DNA of 64,000 nt from JACVRN01 sp963715565 (GCA_963715565.1 OY970256.1:5208001-5272000), one strand, 5' to 3'. Shown: positions 42,400-51,869, numbered from the stretch's first letter. Numbers and translations are program-made. The notes: generated by a model not told the origin, from the sequence alone.

Positions 42400-44955
42400 A
42401 TGAAAGTACACTCACTCAAACACAGGCGCGCATATTTATTCTTCATCCTCAGTTTACTCGTCCCGCTCATCATCTTCGGCGTGCAGGCGCACGAAGGCGA
42501 GAAGCACGGAGGCGGGCCGAACGGTCAGCCGGGCAACGTGCCTATGGTCCCTATGGGCACAACGCCGTGCGTTAACGGGCTGGTCGGAGCGCCCGGCGGC
42601 GCGCAAACCTTCCCCTGCCGTAACATAGACCTCTTGTCATTCCTCCCCTTGAGCGCCATCGGCGGCGGAGGCACGGATGAAATCGCCAACGACCTCTGGG
42701 GCTGGACCGATCCGCAAACCGGAAAAGAATATGCCATCATAGGGCTTTCCAGCGGGACTTCATTCATAGACATCAGCACCCCCGGCCAACCCCGCTATCT
42801 TGGAAAGCTGCCCGCCCACAGCGTCGCGTCCTCCTGGCGCGGCATCAAGGTCTATCAGAACCACGTCTTCATTGTGAGCGAAGCGGCCAATCACGGCATG
42901 CAGGTCTTTGATCTGACGCAACTCCGCAATCCCGCCAATTCGCCCGTCGTGTTTGGCGAAACCGCACACTACAACGGTTTCGATAGAGCGCACACTCTGG
43001 CGCTTAATACGGCGACAGGGTTTGCCTACGCCGCAGGCTCGCAGGCGGGCGCGAACACGTGTGGAAGAAGTCTTCACATTGTGGACGTGCGAAACCCGGC
43101 TGTTCCAACCTTCGCCGGTTGCGTGCTCCCAGCCGCGCCTGACGGCTACACGCACGAGACGCAATGCGTTACCTACAACGGCCCGGACACGACTTATCAG
43201 GGCCACGAAATCTGTTTCAATGCTAATAACGCACTGCCTTCGAGCGGCCCCGGCGCTTTAACGATTGTTGACGTGACCAACAAGAGCAACCCTGTTCAGT
43301 TATCCAGAACGACCTATCCCGGGGTGGGATATACGCATCAGGGATGGTTAACGGAGGATCAGCGACATTTCCTGATTGACGACGAGTTTGACGAGATGCA
43401 ACAGGGGGTCCACTCCACGACTTACATCATGGATGTGTCTGACCTGAATGCTCCTCAGTACAAGGACAAATACGTCGGCCCGAGCACTGCCATCGATCAC
43501 AACTTATACATTCGCGGCAACTATGCGTATCAGGGTAATTACCGCAGCGGCCTGCGCATCTTAAATATCGCTGACGTCAACACGGGCGATCTGGTCGAAG
43601 AGGCATTCTTCGACGTTTACCCGCTGGACGACGCGCCCCTATTCAACGGCGTGTGGAGCAACTACCCATTCTTTAATAGCGGCGTCGTCATCGCCGCCGG
43701 CATGGAGCAGGGACTCTTCGTCCTGCGCCCGACGCTCGCATCAGCGACGCCTACGCCCACACCGACACCGACGCCAACACCAACTCCGACTCCCGGCGGC
43801 ACGTGGACGCCGACGACTCTAAACGCCAGTCAGGTAGACATACAGACGTGGCGTCAATCGAACGGCCACTCCTATGCCAAGGTGAAGCTGACCTTCCCGA
43901 ACAACGGCTTCCGCGTACAGGACCAGAACTGGGGCATTCCTCCGAGCGGCGTCCTGCCACTTGTCGGCAATCAATTAACCGCCGACGCGCTGGTCGAGCA
44001 ATCCACTCCGAGCGCGGCCCCGACCACTGTCACCACCGTCCAGATTTACGACCTCGGCACGCTGGCCGATGGTAACTACACGTTTATTTTTAAGACCAGC
44101 GGGCAAACGGCCAAGACGGTCAACTTCACGGTCACGAGCGCCGCGCCGCCAGCCAATCCGATAGACAATCAAAGAGAGTTCGTCCGCTGGCAGTACAAAG
44201 ACTTTTTAGGCAGAGAGCCTGATCAAGCGGGCTGGGACTTCTGGACCGATAACATTACTCTGTGTCTGGATGCCGCTCGTCGTCCCGCCGGAGTGAGCAT
44301 CGAAGCGTGCATTGATCGGCAGAGAGAGACGACCTCTGCGGCATTCTTCCTCTCGCCTGAGTTCCAGTACACGGGCTACTTCATCTATCGCATCTACAAA
44401 GGGGGCTTGGGCAGAGCGCCCTATTTGAGTGAGTTCCTGCGCGACCAGGCTACTGTGTCGCAAGGAATCATCAACTCGGCGGGACAACTGGACGCCGCGC
44501 GTATCAACCAGAACAAGCAGCAGTTCGCGCAGCAGTTCATACAGAGCCTAAATTTCCTGCCCTTCACATTCCTCCCCAATGACCTGTACGTGATCTTGCT
44601 CGCCCAGAACACGGGCACACTCACTGCGGCGGACAGGCAGGCGCTCATTGTAGCGTTAAATGCGGGTACGGAAACGCGCGCCAGCGTGCTTTTCAAAATC
44701 GTGGACGGCATCAACGTGATAAGTGAAGGCAACCAGCAGTTCACCACCACTTACGGGCAAGCGTTCTATAACCAGCAAGTCAAACCGGCGTTTGTACAGA
44801 TGGAGTACTTCGGCTACATGCGCCGCGACCCTGACAATCCGGGGTATCAGTTCTGGCTGGGGAAATTGAATAGCTTCCCGAGCTACATCGAAGCGCAGAT
44901 GGTCCGCTCCTTCATCGTCTCGCCCGAATACCGCTCGCGCTTCGGAGCACCGTGA
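42400..44955 (+). CDS. Secreted LVIVD-repeat/choice-of-anchor-B protein with DUF4214 tail
   Basis: 851 residues from ATG 42400, with a signal peptide about 1-30 (LFFILSLLVPLIIFGVQA). The N-terminal half (about 60-455) is a choice-of-anchor-B/LVIVD beta-propeller: FIDISTPGQPRYLGK, VVDVRNPAVPTFAG, LTIVDVTNKSNPVQL repeat units. A Thr-Pro linker (PTPTPTPT) follows, then a short beta module (about 475-590), then a C-terminal DUF4214-like region (NQREFVRWQYKDFLGREPDQ). A surface or secreted protein of unknown target. Confidence 0.85.
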   Translation: MKVHSLKHRRAYLFFILSLLVPLIIFGVQAHEGEKHGGGPNGQPGNVPMVPMGTTPCVNGLVGAPGGAQTFPCRNIDLLSFLPLSAIGGGGTDEIANDLWGWTDPQTGKEYAIIGLSSGTSFIDISTPGQPRYLGKLPAHSVASSWRGIKVYQNHVFIVSEAANHGMQVFDLTQLRNPANSPVVFGETAHYNGFDRAHTLALNTATGFAYAAGSQAGANTCGRSLHIVDVRNPAVPTFAGCVLPAAPDGYTHETQCVTYNGPDTTYQGHEICFNANNALPSSGPGALTIVDVTNKSNPVQLSRTTYPGVGYTHQGWLTEDQRHFLIDDEFDEMQQGVHSTTYIMDVSDLNAPQYKDKYVGPSTAIDHNLYIRGNYAYQGNYRSGLRILNIADVNTGDLVEEAFFDVYPLDDAPLFNGVWSNYPFFNSGVVIAAGMEQGLFVLRPTLASATPTPTPTPTPTPTPTPGGTWTPTTLNASQVDIQTWRQSNGHSYAKVKLTFPNNGFRVQDQNWGIPPSGVLPLVGNQLTADALVEQSTPSAAPTTVTTVQIYDLGTLADGNYTFIFKTSGQTAKTVNFTVTSAAPPANPIDNQREFVRWQYKDFLGREPDQAGWDFWTDNITLCLDAARRPAGVSIEACIDRQRETTSAAFFLSPEFQYTGYFIYRIYKGGLGRAPYLSEFLRDQATVSQGIINSAGQLDAARINQNKQQFAQQFIQSLNFLPFTFLPNDLYVILLAQNTGTLTAADRQALIVALNAGTETRASVLFKIVDGINVISEGNQQFTTTYGQAFYNQQVKPAFVQMEYFGYMRRDPDNPGYQFWLGKLNSFPSYIEAQMVRSFIVSPEYRSRFGAP

Positions 44956-44960
44956 TAAAG

Positions 44961-45068
44961 AAGGGATGAGGGATGAAGTAAGAATGAAAGATTGCTTCAT
45001 TTGTTCATTGATTCAATGAACAAATAAAGCAATTCTTTTCATCCCTCATCCCTCCGCCCTCATCCCTG
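44961..45068. repeat. GAGGGATGAAG word hairpin
   Basis: Outer words GGGATGAGGGATGA (44963-44978) pair with TCATCCCTCATCCCT (45039-45054). They enclose an inner hairpin GCTTCATTTGTTCATTGA (44994-45011)/TCAATGAACAAATAAAGC. It separates convergent genes. Confidence 0.8.
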
Positions 45069-45074
45069 CTTTAG

Positions 45075-45437
45075 CTAACCAATCAGCCGGTGGACGGCTT
45101 CCAGGAGTCGGTTGATGTAAGGCTTGGGGACGAAGGCGTTGGCCCCTGCGCGGTAGGCTTCCTCTATGTCGGCTTGAAAGCTTGCGCCGGAGTAAACGAT
45201 TATCGGGATGTCTGGAAACTGCTTGCGGAGCTTTCCGCAGAGACTATTGCCGCTCCCCGTCAAGAGCCACGTGTCCAGAATGTAGAGGTCAAAACTCTCC
45301 TGCTGAACCACGTCCAGAGCCTCTTCAATTCCGTCAACGCTCTTGGCTTCGTACTGGTCGAACTTGAGAAGATGTATGAGGGTATCGCAGGTATCTTCGT
45401 CGTCGTCTACACAGAGAATGCGCTTTAGAGGTGGCAT
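45075..45437 (-). CDS. Single-domain response regulator receiver
   Basis: 120 residues from ATG 45437. Acidic pocket RILCVDDDEDT, phosphorylation site LYILDTWL, Thr/Ser position IVYSGAS and the conserved Lys in FVPKP are present. There is no output domain, as in CheY- or Spo0F-like proteins. No sensor kinase is adjacent, so its partner is elsewhere. Confidence 0.9.
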   Translation of the reverse strand: MPPLKRILCVDDDEDTCDTLIHLLKFDQYEAKSVDGIEEALDVVQQESFDLYILDTWLLTGSGNSLCGKLRKQFPDIPIIVYSGASFQADIEEAYRAGANAFVPKPYINRLLEAVHRLIG

Positions 45438-45663
45438 CGGGGGAAATTGCCTCGGGGTTAAATTGGGGTAACGGTTAATACTACCAAACTCTGTCTGTAC
45501 GCAGTAGTACATTATTTTGCTCGCGGTGATGGGATTATGCTATCGTCCGCGACGCGCGCACGCGCCTTGTCCCCCGAAGAGAACTTGCGCGACCGTAGAG
45601 GCTGCCTGAGTTTCATAGAAGGCTCGGGCGGCCCGTCTTTTTACGAACGAGCGGGAGAAATTG

Positions 45664-46485
45664 ATGGGCAAACGGAGCGAGCACGAGGGCGTGGCACACG
45701 CCGCCGAAACGTGGGTCGAATGGCTGGCGAGATTGGGATATGCCACGAAGGGCGCGGTCTATATCATCATCGGCGTGCTCGCGGTGCGCGTCTCTCTTGG
45801 CGCAGGCGGGCGCACAACCGGCACGCGCGGCGCGCTGCAAGAGATTGCTTCACAACCCTTCGGCACAATCATGTTGTTACTGGTTGCCGTGGGCCTGTGC
45901 GGCTACGTGCTCTGGCGTTTCATAGAGGCCGTCGCAGACCCGGAAGATAAAGGGACAAGCCCGAAGGGTCTGGCAGTAAGAGCAGGCTACATGATAAGCG
46001 GGTTGGTTTACGCGGGCGTGGCGTTGACCGCCGTGCAGCTTATCCTCGGGGCCAGAAAAACCGGCAGCGATAATCAGGCCAGGGAGTGGACGGCGTGGCT
46101 GTTGACTGTCCCGTTTGGCGGCTGGGTCGTGAGCATCGCGGGACTCGTCGTCATCGGCGTCGGAATTTATCAGTTCTACAAAGCTTACACGGCCAAGTTC
46201 CTGAAGCATCTCAGTGTGTCGGGGACGGCGCGTCGTTGGGTGACCAGAATAGGAAGGTTCGGGCTCGCCGCACGCGGCGTCATCTTTGTCGTGGTAGGAA
46301 TTTTTCTGGTCCGCGCCGCGTTTTATCATGACCCGAATCAGGCGCAGGGGCTCGATGGCGCGTTGCTGGAATTCGCGCAGCAGCCCTACGGCATGTGGTG
46401 GCTGGGAGCGGTCGCCGCGGGGCTGGTCGCCTACGGCATTTATATGTTGCTGGAAGGGAAGTACCGCCACATCAGTACGAAATAA
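45664..46485 (+). CDS. DUF1206-family membrane protein
   Basis: 273 residues from ATG 45664 behind GGGAGAAA. Three repeated membrane modules (beginning ARLGYATKGAVYIIIGVLAV, RAGYMISGLVYAGVAL and RIGRFGLAARGVIFVVVGIF) with two helices each, six membrane segments in all, as in DUF1206 proteins. Function of the family is unknown. A divergent response regulator gene lies upstream. Confidence 0.88.
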   Translation: MGKRSEHEGVAHAAETWVEWLARLGYATKGAVYIIIGVLAVRVSLGAGGRTTGTRGALQEIASQPFGTIMLLLVAVGLCGYVLWRFIEAVADPEDKGTSPKGLAVRAGYMISGLVYAGVALTAVQLILGARKTGSDNQAREWTAWLLTVPFGGWVVSIAGLVVIGVGIYQFYKAYTAKFLKHLSVSGTARRWVTRIGRFGLAARGVIFVVVGIFLVRAAFYHDPNQAQGLDGALLEFAQQPYGMWWLGAVAAGLVAYGIYMLLEGKYRHISTK

Positions 46486-46761
46486 CCGCGCCGTAGCATA
46501 TACGGAATCTTACCTCGGGTTCACTGTAAAGCCTGAAAATACATGTAGATGTGGAGGCAACTCCCATGCGCCCAGCCGCATCTGAGGGAGTGCTGCAAAA
46601 ATTTCTCACGCCCATGTGATTGATTTTCCCTTCCAAACTCGCGTTAGTAGATAGAAGAGCCTCGAATAGGAATTTCCAACACATTGAACCGCAGGGAAGC
46701 GTCAGAATTATTTCAGCGTATTTCCAGGGGAGCGCATCCGCCGACAAAGGATGCAAAGCGA

Positions 46762-46989
46762 ATGAAAGCAAATAACAGAATCAAAATCGTCAAACGCGCT
46801 GAGCGCGAAGATGAAAACAAAGTCGAAAAGAACTCCACGCAGGAGAAACAAAAAGCGCAGAATCCGACGCAGAATGTGGCCCGCCACGTAGCCTCCTGGG
46901 TCAAGGAATTTGAGCTGCGCCGCCGTCGTCCGGTGACGCGTAACTTCGCGAGCCTCTTTATGAAGCCCGAACTGAAACCGGCGTCATAA
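46762..46989 (+). CDS. Small basic protein, unknown
   Basis: 75 residues from ATG 46762 with AAAGGA upstream (an alternative start at 46684 is in frame). Highly charged (KIVKRAEREDENKVEKNST) with a conserved-looking C-terminal end WVKEFELRRRRPVTRNFASLF. It might bind nucleic acid. Family not recognised. The 270 bases before it contain nothing identifiable. Confidence 0.5.
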   Translation: MKANNRIKIVKRAEREDENKVEKNSTQEKQKAQNPTQNVARHVASWVKEFELRRRRPVTRNFASLFMKPELKPAS

Positions 46990-47027
46990 GAATTTGAAAG
47001 CCTAAAGGATTGGAAAGCTGGAAACTC

Positions 47028-47471
47028 ATGCAAAAGTTTTTAATTCTCATCGCCTTCGTAATCCTCTCGGCGGGGGCCGCTTCGGCGCAAACCGCTCGTG
47101 AGGAAAAGCAAACTGCGGAAGGCGTCAAGCGGGTCGAGCTGAACGCGGGTGTGGCAAATGATCGCGCCTTGAGCGCGCCCGTTCAAGCTCCTGCCAAGCG
47201 ACGCGCCGTGGTCAGAGACGGTCGCGTTCTACAGCTTGGGCCTTCGACGACCTATCTCAAAAACGGATTGACCGCCGAAGAAGTTGTGAGACTTCTGGGC
47301 AAGCCTTTGGCTCGACAGGAGCGCGAAGAAGGCGGAGCGCGTCTTTCAACCTACACGTTCACGCGCAGCGAGGGACGCCTGCTCATCGCAGAGTTTGAGA
47401 ACGACGTGCTCATTAGCTCGCGCATGGAATCCACAGAGAAGCTGGCGCAATGCACGGAGTCCGGACAATAG
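47028..47471 (+). CDS. SmpA/BamE-like exported protein
   Basis: 147 residues from ATG 47028 with a signal peptide about 1-20 (ending AASA-QTA). The segment QLGPSTTYLKNGLTAEEVVRLLGKP followed by TYTFTRSEGRLLIAEFENDVLISSR follows the small beta-alpha fold of SmpA/BamE-type envelope proteins. A lipobox is not seen. A strong terminator follows. Confidence 0.72.
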   Translation: MQKFLILIAFVILSAGAASAQTAREEKQTAEGVKRVELNAGVANDRALSAPVQAPAKRRAVVRDGRVLQLGPSTTYLKNGLTAEEVVRLLGKPLARQEREEGGARLSTYTFTRSEGRLLIAEFENDVLISSRMESTEKLAQCTESGQ

Positions 47472-47505
47472 AGTCGTAGCTTTTTCAAAAAGCTTCTAAA
47501 CAAGA

Positions 47506-47544
47506 ATAGCGGTCGCGCATCACACGCGACCGCTATCTTTGTTT
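47506..47544. terminator. Rho-independent terminator
   Basis: ATAGCGGTCGCG (47506-47517) pairs with CGCGACCGCTAT (47525-47536), followed by CTTTGTTTG. It serves the convergent genes on both sides. Confidence 0.8.
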
Positions 47545-47558
47545 GTCCTTAACTATTT

Positions 47559-48572
47559 TTACTTCTGCTTCCAGACAAAGTTGCCAGCCTTGTCTATGTA
47601 GGCTTGTTTGCCTCCCGAGACGATGACGCGCGCCAGCCCTTCGCGGAAGTCGGAGGCGTTGTCGAACTGCGGCGGGATGATGATCGTCCCCGCCCGGTCA
47701 ACGTAGCCGAACTTCTTCCCCATCTTGATGACCGCCATCCCGTCCGCGAAATTCGAGGCCCAATCGAATTTTTGCTCGATGACAATCTTTCCGGTCTTGT
47801 CTATAAAGCCGAACTTGTTGTTGTTGATGACGAGCGCCAGCCCTTCCATAAAACTTCCGGCGTAATAGAACTGCGGCGTGATGATGACTTTCCCGTTCTT
47901 GTTGATAAAGCCGTAGCGCTCGCCTATGCGAACGTTGGCGAGACCGTCGTAGAAGTAATAGGCGTTGTAAAACTGCGGGCGAATCACAGCGCGCCCCTTC
48001 TTGTCTATGTAGCCGTATTTGTCGTCCACGACGACGAGCGCCAGCCCGTCCTGAAAGCCAAAGGCTTTATCAAACTGCGGGCGAATCACGACGCGGCCCG
48101 TCTTGTCTATAAAGCCGTACTTGCGTTCGATTAGAACGACGGCGAGTCCTTCGTTAAACGCTTCGACGGCGTCGAACTGCGGCGCGATGACGAGCTTGCC
48201 CGTGCGGTCTATAAATCCGCGTCGGGGTTGCGGCCCGCCGGTCTGGACCGGCGCTAGACCTTCGGAGAATTTTCCAGTGATGTCCACCTGCTGTAGCTCT
48301 ATGGCGGTCTTGCCCGTCTTGTCTATGATGAAGCGTTTGCCTCCCGCGCGCACGTAGGCCAAGCCTTCGGAAAATTCCCACGCCTCGTCATACTGCGGCG
48401 CGATGACGAGCTTGCCCGTCTTGTCTATATAGCCCCACTTGCCTTCCTGTCGAACGGGAAAGAGCCCGTCTCCGTCTCGCTTCTGCGCAAGCGCGCTGGC
48501 GTTAAAAATAAGTATGGCGACCGGGAACAAAAGTAGAGCGGCCCATCTACGCATTGCATGTTTCTCTGGCAT
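47559..48572 (-). CDS. Exported WG-repeat protein
   Basis: About 337 residues (starts 48629, 48572 or 48554 possible; ATG 48572 chosen). A signal peptide (WAALLLFPVAILIFNASALA) is followed by some seven to eight WG-type repeats of about 45 residues (KWGYIDKTGKLVIAPQYDEAWEFSEGLA, KYGFIDKTGRVVIRPQFDKAFGF and so on). WG repeats form beta-structured modules in secreted or surface proteins, often with unknown ligands. Confidence 0.88.
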   Translation of the reverse strand: MPEKHAMRRWAALLLFPVAILIFNASALAQKRDGDGLFPVRQEGKWGYIDKTGKLVIAPQYDEAWEFSEGLAYVRAGGKRFIIDKTGKTAIELQQVDITGKFSEGLAPVQTGGPQPRRGFIDRTGKLVIAPQFDAVEAFNEGLAVVLIERKYGFIDKTGRVVIRPQFDKAFGFQDGLALVVVDDKYGYIDKKGRAVIRPQFYNAYYFYDGLANVRIGERYGFINKNGKVIITPQFYYAGSFMEGLALVINNNKFGFIDKTGKIVIEQKFDWASNFADGMAVIKMGKKFGYVDRAGTIIIPPQFDNASDFREGLARVIVSGGKQAYIDKAGNFVWKQK

Positions 48573-48847
48573 CGGTTTTGTTTGCCTCGCTTGCCGCATC
48601 AGTGTTCGAGCGACCCTCGTATGATGCATTCAAAAAAATAGGTCTGGAATTTGTTGGCCCTATTTTTACCATACTCTGCCGTGAAAATATTCGTCCCGCG
48701 CGCTTCCTTAGCGGGAAATTTAGTGCGGCGGTAAAAGCAACACAATAGTTGTGCAACAAGTCTGCAACCACAATCGTCAATCATTGCGGTATGGTGAAGT
48801 TGAAATCGCGAGCACGCTTCTTTTGCGGAAGAAGTGAGTATATAGAA

Positions 48848-48887
48848 AGCAGCGCCGGGCTTGGGGGAACCCGGCGCTGCTGTTTTA
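48848..48887 (+). terminator. Orphan terminator in a divergent promoter region
   Basis: GCAGCGCCGGG (48849-48859) pairs perfectly with CCCGGCGCTGC (48870-48880), followed by TGTTTTATG. It lies between the start of the WG-repeat gene on the minus strand and the next plus-strand gene, with no coding gene that it would terminate. It could end a small RNA or act as an attenuator for the downstream gene. Confidence 0.55.
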
Positions 48888-48935
48888 TGTTGAGCAGAAG
48901 AAGTATTATGAAAGAGCCAGAAGGAGGCAGCGACC

Positions 48936-49112
48936 ATGAAGAGCTATGAAGGACAGGGTACATCACCGGAAAAAAATGAAGAAGAAGTAACGGCTGAACG
49001 AAGTCCTGCGGAAAAGCTGGAGGGCGACCTGCCGCCGGGCTCAAGCGTTCCCGGCGCGGAAAATCCCGAAAGCAAAGAGATCAAGAAGGAAATTAATCCG
49101 AACACGGAATAG
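48936..49112 (+). CDS. Small acidic protein, unknown
   Basis: 58 residues from ATG 48936, with GGAGG upstream. Acidic, Pro/Glu-rich and without hydrophobic segments (TSPEKNEEEVTAERSP, later EIKKEINPNTE), so likely disordered and cytoplasmic. A perfect 16-bp terminator stem follows directly. Not recognised as a family. Confidence 0.55.
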   Translation: MKSYEGQGTSPEKNEEEVTAERSPAEKLEGDLPPGSSVPGAENPESKEIKKEINPNTE

Positions 49113-49116
49113 CTTC

Positions 49117-49153
49117 ATGAAGCGAAGGTCTCGCCAGGAGACCTTCGCTTCAT
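49117..49153 (+). terminator. Strong rho-independent terminator
   Basis: ATGAAGCGAAGGTCTC (49117-49132) and GAGACCTTCGCTTCAT (49138-49153) pair over 16 bases around the loop GCCAG, then AAAGCTCTTTC. It ends the small acidic gene. Confidence 0.75.
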
Positions 49154-49180
49154 AAAGCTCTTTCAGGGTGAAATCAAAAA

Positions 49181-49378
49181 ATGAACACGAGGCGCAAACT
49201 GGCGAGCGAGATTTTGATGCTCACAGGCGTCGCTTGCGGCATAGCCTTTATCCTTGTCAATCTCTATGCGATGTCGGCTACCGTCTTGAGATTGGGAACG
49301 GTGCTGTTGTGCGTCAGCATCGTCACTCTCTCGTCGGGCTTAATCTTTTACCTGCTGGCAAAGGCCAGCCGCGCTTGA
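49181..49378 (+). CDS. Small two-helix membrane protein, unknown
   Basis: 65 residues, with two membrane segments (about 14-32 and 37-58, ILMLTGVACGIAFILVNLY and LLCVSIVTLSSGLIFYLL). It starts ATG 49181. It is followed by a convergent gene 7 bases away. Family not recognised. Confidence 0.55.
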   Translation: MNTRRKLASEILMLTGVACGIAFILVNLYAMSATVLRLGTVLLCVSIVTLSSGLIFYLLAKASRA

Positions 49379-49385
49379 AGCGCTT

Positions 49386-49799
49386 TTATTGCACAGATAT
49401 TTTCAGCTCGTAGGGCGCGTCGGCGTAGGCATCGTCGGCGTGCCCTACGTTTATCTGGTACGTGCCCGTGCGGGGCAGACGCCCGGACCATTCTTTGACG
49501 TTATCCGCGCCCTCTATGGCCTCGTAGTTACGCGCGCCAGGCGGGACGATGCGGAAGGCGGGGACGCCTTCGACGCTCACGGTCAGGGTCTGGCCCGCGC
49601 GTGCATGCAGTAGATAAATATAACTCGCGCCCCACGTAGCACTCCCCTTAATGGTCGTAGAATTTTGGCCGCGCGCAAACTTCACACGCCGCGTAATGTG
49701 CGTCCCCTTCTGCGCAGGCACACCTCCCGCAAAGAGAGCAATGATTAAAAGCGGCAGGAGCGCGCCGTTAAGCAAGTGATGAATTTTAGTCCGAGTCAT
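49386..49799 (-). CDS. Exported beta-sandwich-like protein, unknown
   Basis: 137 residues from ATG 49799 behind GGGAAGGAAAG. A signal peptide (about 1-28, ending GVPA-QKG) precedes beta-rich sequence: RVKFARGQNSTTIKGSATWG, LHARAGQTLTVSVEGVPAFRI, then GRLPRTGTYQINVGH. This pattern is that of small inhibitor-like or pre-peptidase C-type beta-sandwich domains. Confidence 0.7.
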   Translation of the reverse strand: MTRTKIHHLLNGALLPLLIIALFAGGVPAQKGTHITRRVKFARGQNSTTIKGSATWGASYIYLLHARAGQTLTVSVEGVPAFRIVPPGARNYEAIEGADNVKEWSGRLPRTGTYQINVGHADDAYADAPYELKISVQ

Positions 49800-49844
49800 G
49801 TCTTTCCTTCCCAGGTTCAATCGTTAAGAATAGCTTGTTTCTCA

Positions 49845-50420
49845 TCATTCAGGTTTGACGCTCTCGGCGGATTTTAAGTTTTCCGCCAGCATGTTGCAGA
49901 AGAGAGCGCCCTGCGAAATCGCGTCGTCGAGCGCGACGTGCGTGTAGGGCAGGTCGTCGAACCAGCGCTTCGGCATGCTGGCTTTCGTCACGTCGTAAAA
50001 GTCCATCTTCAGCACAGCCATCGCGTAGCTTTTGATATCGAGCGCAAAGTAAGCGAAGGGACTCTCGCCCGCGAACTTGTATAGATAATAAGTGATGAAC
50101 ATAAAATCGAAGGCCGCGGGGTAGCCTACAAAGACCGGATTGCCGGGCAAGCCCTTGAGCCACGAAACGTATTGAGGCATGACGATTATGGGAGGCTGCG
50201 GATTCTTGCGGCTGGCTTCCCATGCTTCGGGTTTGGTGGACCACCACCTCATCGTCGCGGGGTCGCTCACGGCTCCGGGCAACGTCTCAAGGTTGGCCGT
50301 GAAAGTGCGCAGGATTGTTTTGTCGGCGCGGAAGGCCGCCGAAGCAAAGCTGAGCATGGAATTGAGCCCGGGAACCGGACCATCGGTTTCAATATCTGTG
50401 CTGACGTAAATTTCCGGCAT
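49845..50420 (-). CDS. 3'-5' exonuclease, DnaQ-like fold
   Basis: 191 residues. The N-terminal STDIETDGPVPG gives the Asp-x-Glu metal pair, a later Asp lies in FVGYPAAFDFMF, and THVALDDAISQG near the C-terminus supplies the His and Asp of the DEDDh-type active site. The substrate is unknown, probably short RNA or DNA. It is probably an independent gene with no evident operon partner. Confidence 0.85.
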   Translation of the reverse strand: MPEIYVSTDIETDGPVPGLNSMLSFASAAFRADKTILRTFTANLETLPGAVSDPATMRWWSTKPEAWEASRKNPQPPIIVMPQYVSWLKGLPGNPVFVGYPAAFDFMFITYYLYKFAGESPFAYFALDIKSYAMAVLKMDFYDVTKASMPKRWFDDLPYTHVALDDAISQGALFCNMLAENLKSAESVKPE

Positions 50421-50505
50421 CGGCTTTAACTCGAATCAGATAAATTTTTCTACTCGATACATTCCACAAGCGCGGACGGGCGCACAAGCTGAAAATTGCC
50501 GTCTC

Positions 50506-51291
50506 TCAGGAAACCGGAAACGCCGCCGTCAAGCCCGTGGGCACAGTGTCGCCGCGATAAACGACGCGCTCAAGAAAGAGACCCGAAGGCGGAGCCGTCC
50601 ACGCCGCCGTCTCCCTGCTCTCGGTCTCAAGCAGGCGGCGGAAATCTCCGGGAGCTAGATTTCCACGTCCCACTTCGACCAGCGCTCCCGTAATGCGACG
50701 GACCATCTTCCACAAAAAGTGGCTCGCCCCGATACGGAATAATATCAGGCTGCCCGAAGTAAAGATTCTGGACTCCTCCACCTCTACGAGCGTAGACGTT
50801 TGCGCGCCTCCCTGCTCGCAGAAGGAACGAAAGTCGTGCCTGCCTTTAATCATCTCCGAAGCCTTGCTCATGGCCTCTTGATTCAAACGATCTTTGACCC
50901 ACCAGACGAAAGGCTTGGCAAAGGCCGTGCGCCGCGTGGAAATCTGGTAGAGATAGTAACGCGAGAGCGCATCGTGACGAGCATGAAAGCGCGCGGGCGC
51001 GGCCTCTACCTTGAGAACGTTGATGTCCGCAGGGAGCAGGTCGTTGAGTCCCATGCGGACTCTATGCGCGGCGGTCTGTTTTCCCTGCACGTTGGTTTTC
51101 AAGTGCGCGACTTGCGCAAGCGCGTGCACCCCTGCATCGGTGCGTCCGGAGCCGCCGATTTCAACTTTGGATTTCAAGAAAGTTTCGGCGGCACGGATTA
51201 GCTCTCCCTGAACGGTGCGTGCGTGAGGTTGCTTCTGCCAGCCGCCGTAGCGCGTGCCCTCATATTCGATCCACAGTTTCCATGCCTGCAT
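50506..51291 (-). CDS. truA: tRNA pseudouridine(38-40) synthase
   Basis: 261 residues. GRTDAGVHALAQVAH carries the catalytic Asp of TruA, and the N-terminal IEYEGTRYGGWQKQPHARTVQGEL and the later MVRRITGALVEVGRG are typical. It converts uridine to pseudouridine at positions 38-40 of the anticodon arm. It follows a GNAT gene in the same direction by 17 bases. Confidence 0.96.
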   Translation of the reverse strand: MQAWKLWIEYEGTRYGGWQKQPHARTVQGELIRAAETFLKSKVEIGGSGRTDAGVHALAQVAHLKTNVQGKQTAAHRVRMGLNDLLPADINVLKVEAAPARFHARHDALSRYYLYQISTRRTAFAKPFVWWVKDRLNQEAMSKASEMIKGRHDFRSFCEQGGAQTSTLVEVEESRIFTSGSLILFRIGASHFLWKMVRRITGALVEVGRGNLAPGDFRRLLETESRETAAWTAPPSGLFLERVVYRGDTVPTGLTAAFPVS

Positions 51292-51308
51292 ATGTCTTAC
51301 ATGATAAC

Positions 51309-51869
51309 TCAGGCGGCGCGATAATCCTCTCGATTCAAAATCCAGCGCCAGATTTCTCCATCGTCAGGGTCGTGGACCGCTCCGACGTACTTCAGCCCGA
51401 CTTTCTTCAGCACTCCTGTCGAAGCGTTCCACTCCGGCAGCGTGTGCGCCTGAACTTTTTTAACTTCCGCGTGAGAAAAGGCGAACTTAATCATCCCGTG
51501 CGAGGCTTCCGTTGCCAGACCTCTGCGCCTGTAACCCGGCGCTATCGCGTAGCCAAACTCGACCACGCCCTCTGGATTCACAGGACCCTTGAAGCCTCCC
51601 AATCCAATCAACGTACGGTCAGCCTTGTGTATGATGAGGTACGTCCACCAGCCGAGCGCGGAAGGATTGGCTTTGAGATATTCGTAGGAGGGCTGCATAG
51701 CCTCCTGCGCGGCTGGGAAGCCGAGCCAGTCTTCGGCGATGCCGGCGTCTAACAAAGAAGCCAGTCGTTGCTCGTCATGAAGAATCGCCTCGAAGTGTGA
51801 TAGCTCACACGGGCGAAGCTCCAGACGTGAAGTCTCTATCATCTTTGGAAGACCATCATTTTGAGCCAT
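51309..51869 (-). CDS. GNAT-family N-acetyltransferase
   Basis: 186 residues, closest to the RimJ/RimL group: LELRPCELSHFEAILHDEQ at the N-terminus, then VEFGYAIAPGYRRRGLATEASHGMIKFAF with the acetyl-CoA-binding loop RRRGLATEA. The acceptor is not known. ATG 51869 overlaps the upstream small gene by 14 bases, so the two are probably translated together. Confidence 0.88.
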   Translation of the reverse strand: MAQNDGLPKMIETSRLELRPCELSHFEAILHDEQRLASLLDAGIAEDWLGFPAAQEAMQPSYEYLKANPSALGWWTYLIIHKADRTLIGLGGFKGPVNPEGVVEFGYAIAPGYRRRGLATEASHGMIKFAFSHAEVKKVQAHTLPEWNASTGVLKKVGLKYVGAVHDPDDGEIWRWILNREDYRAA

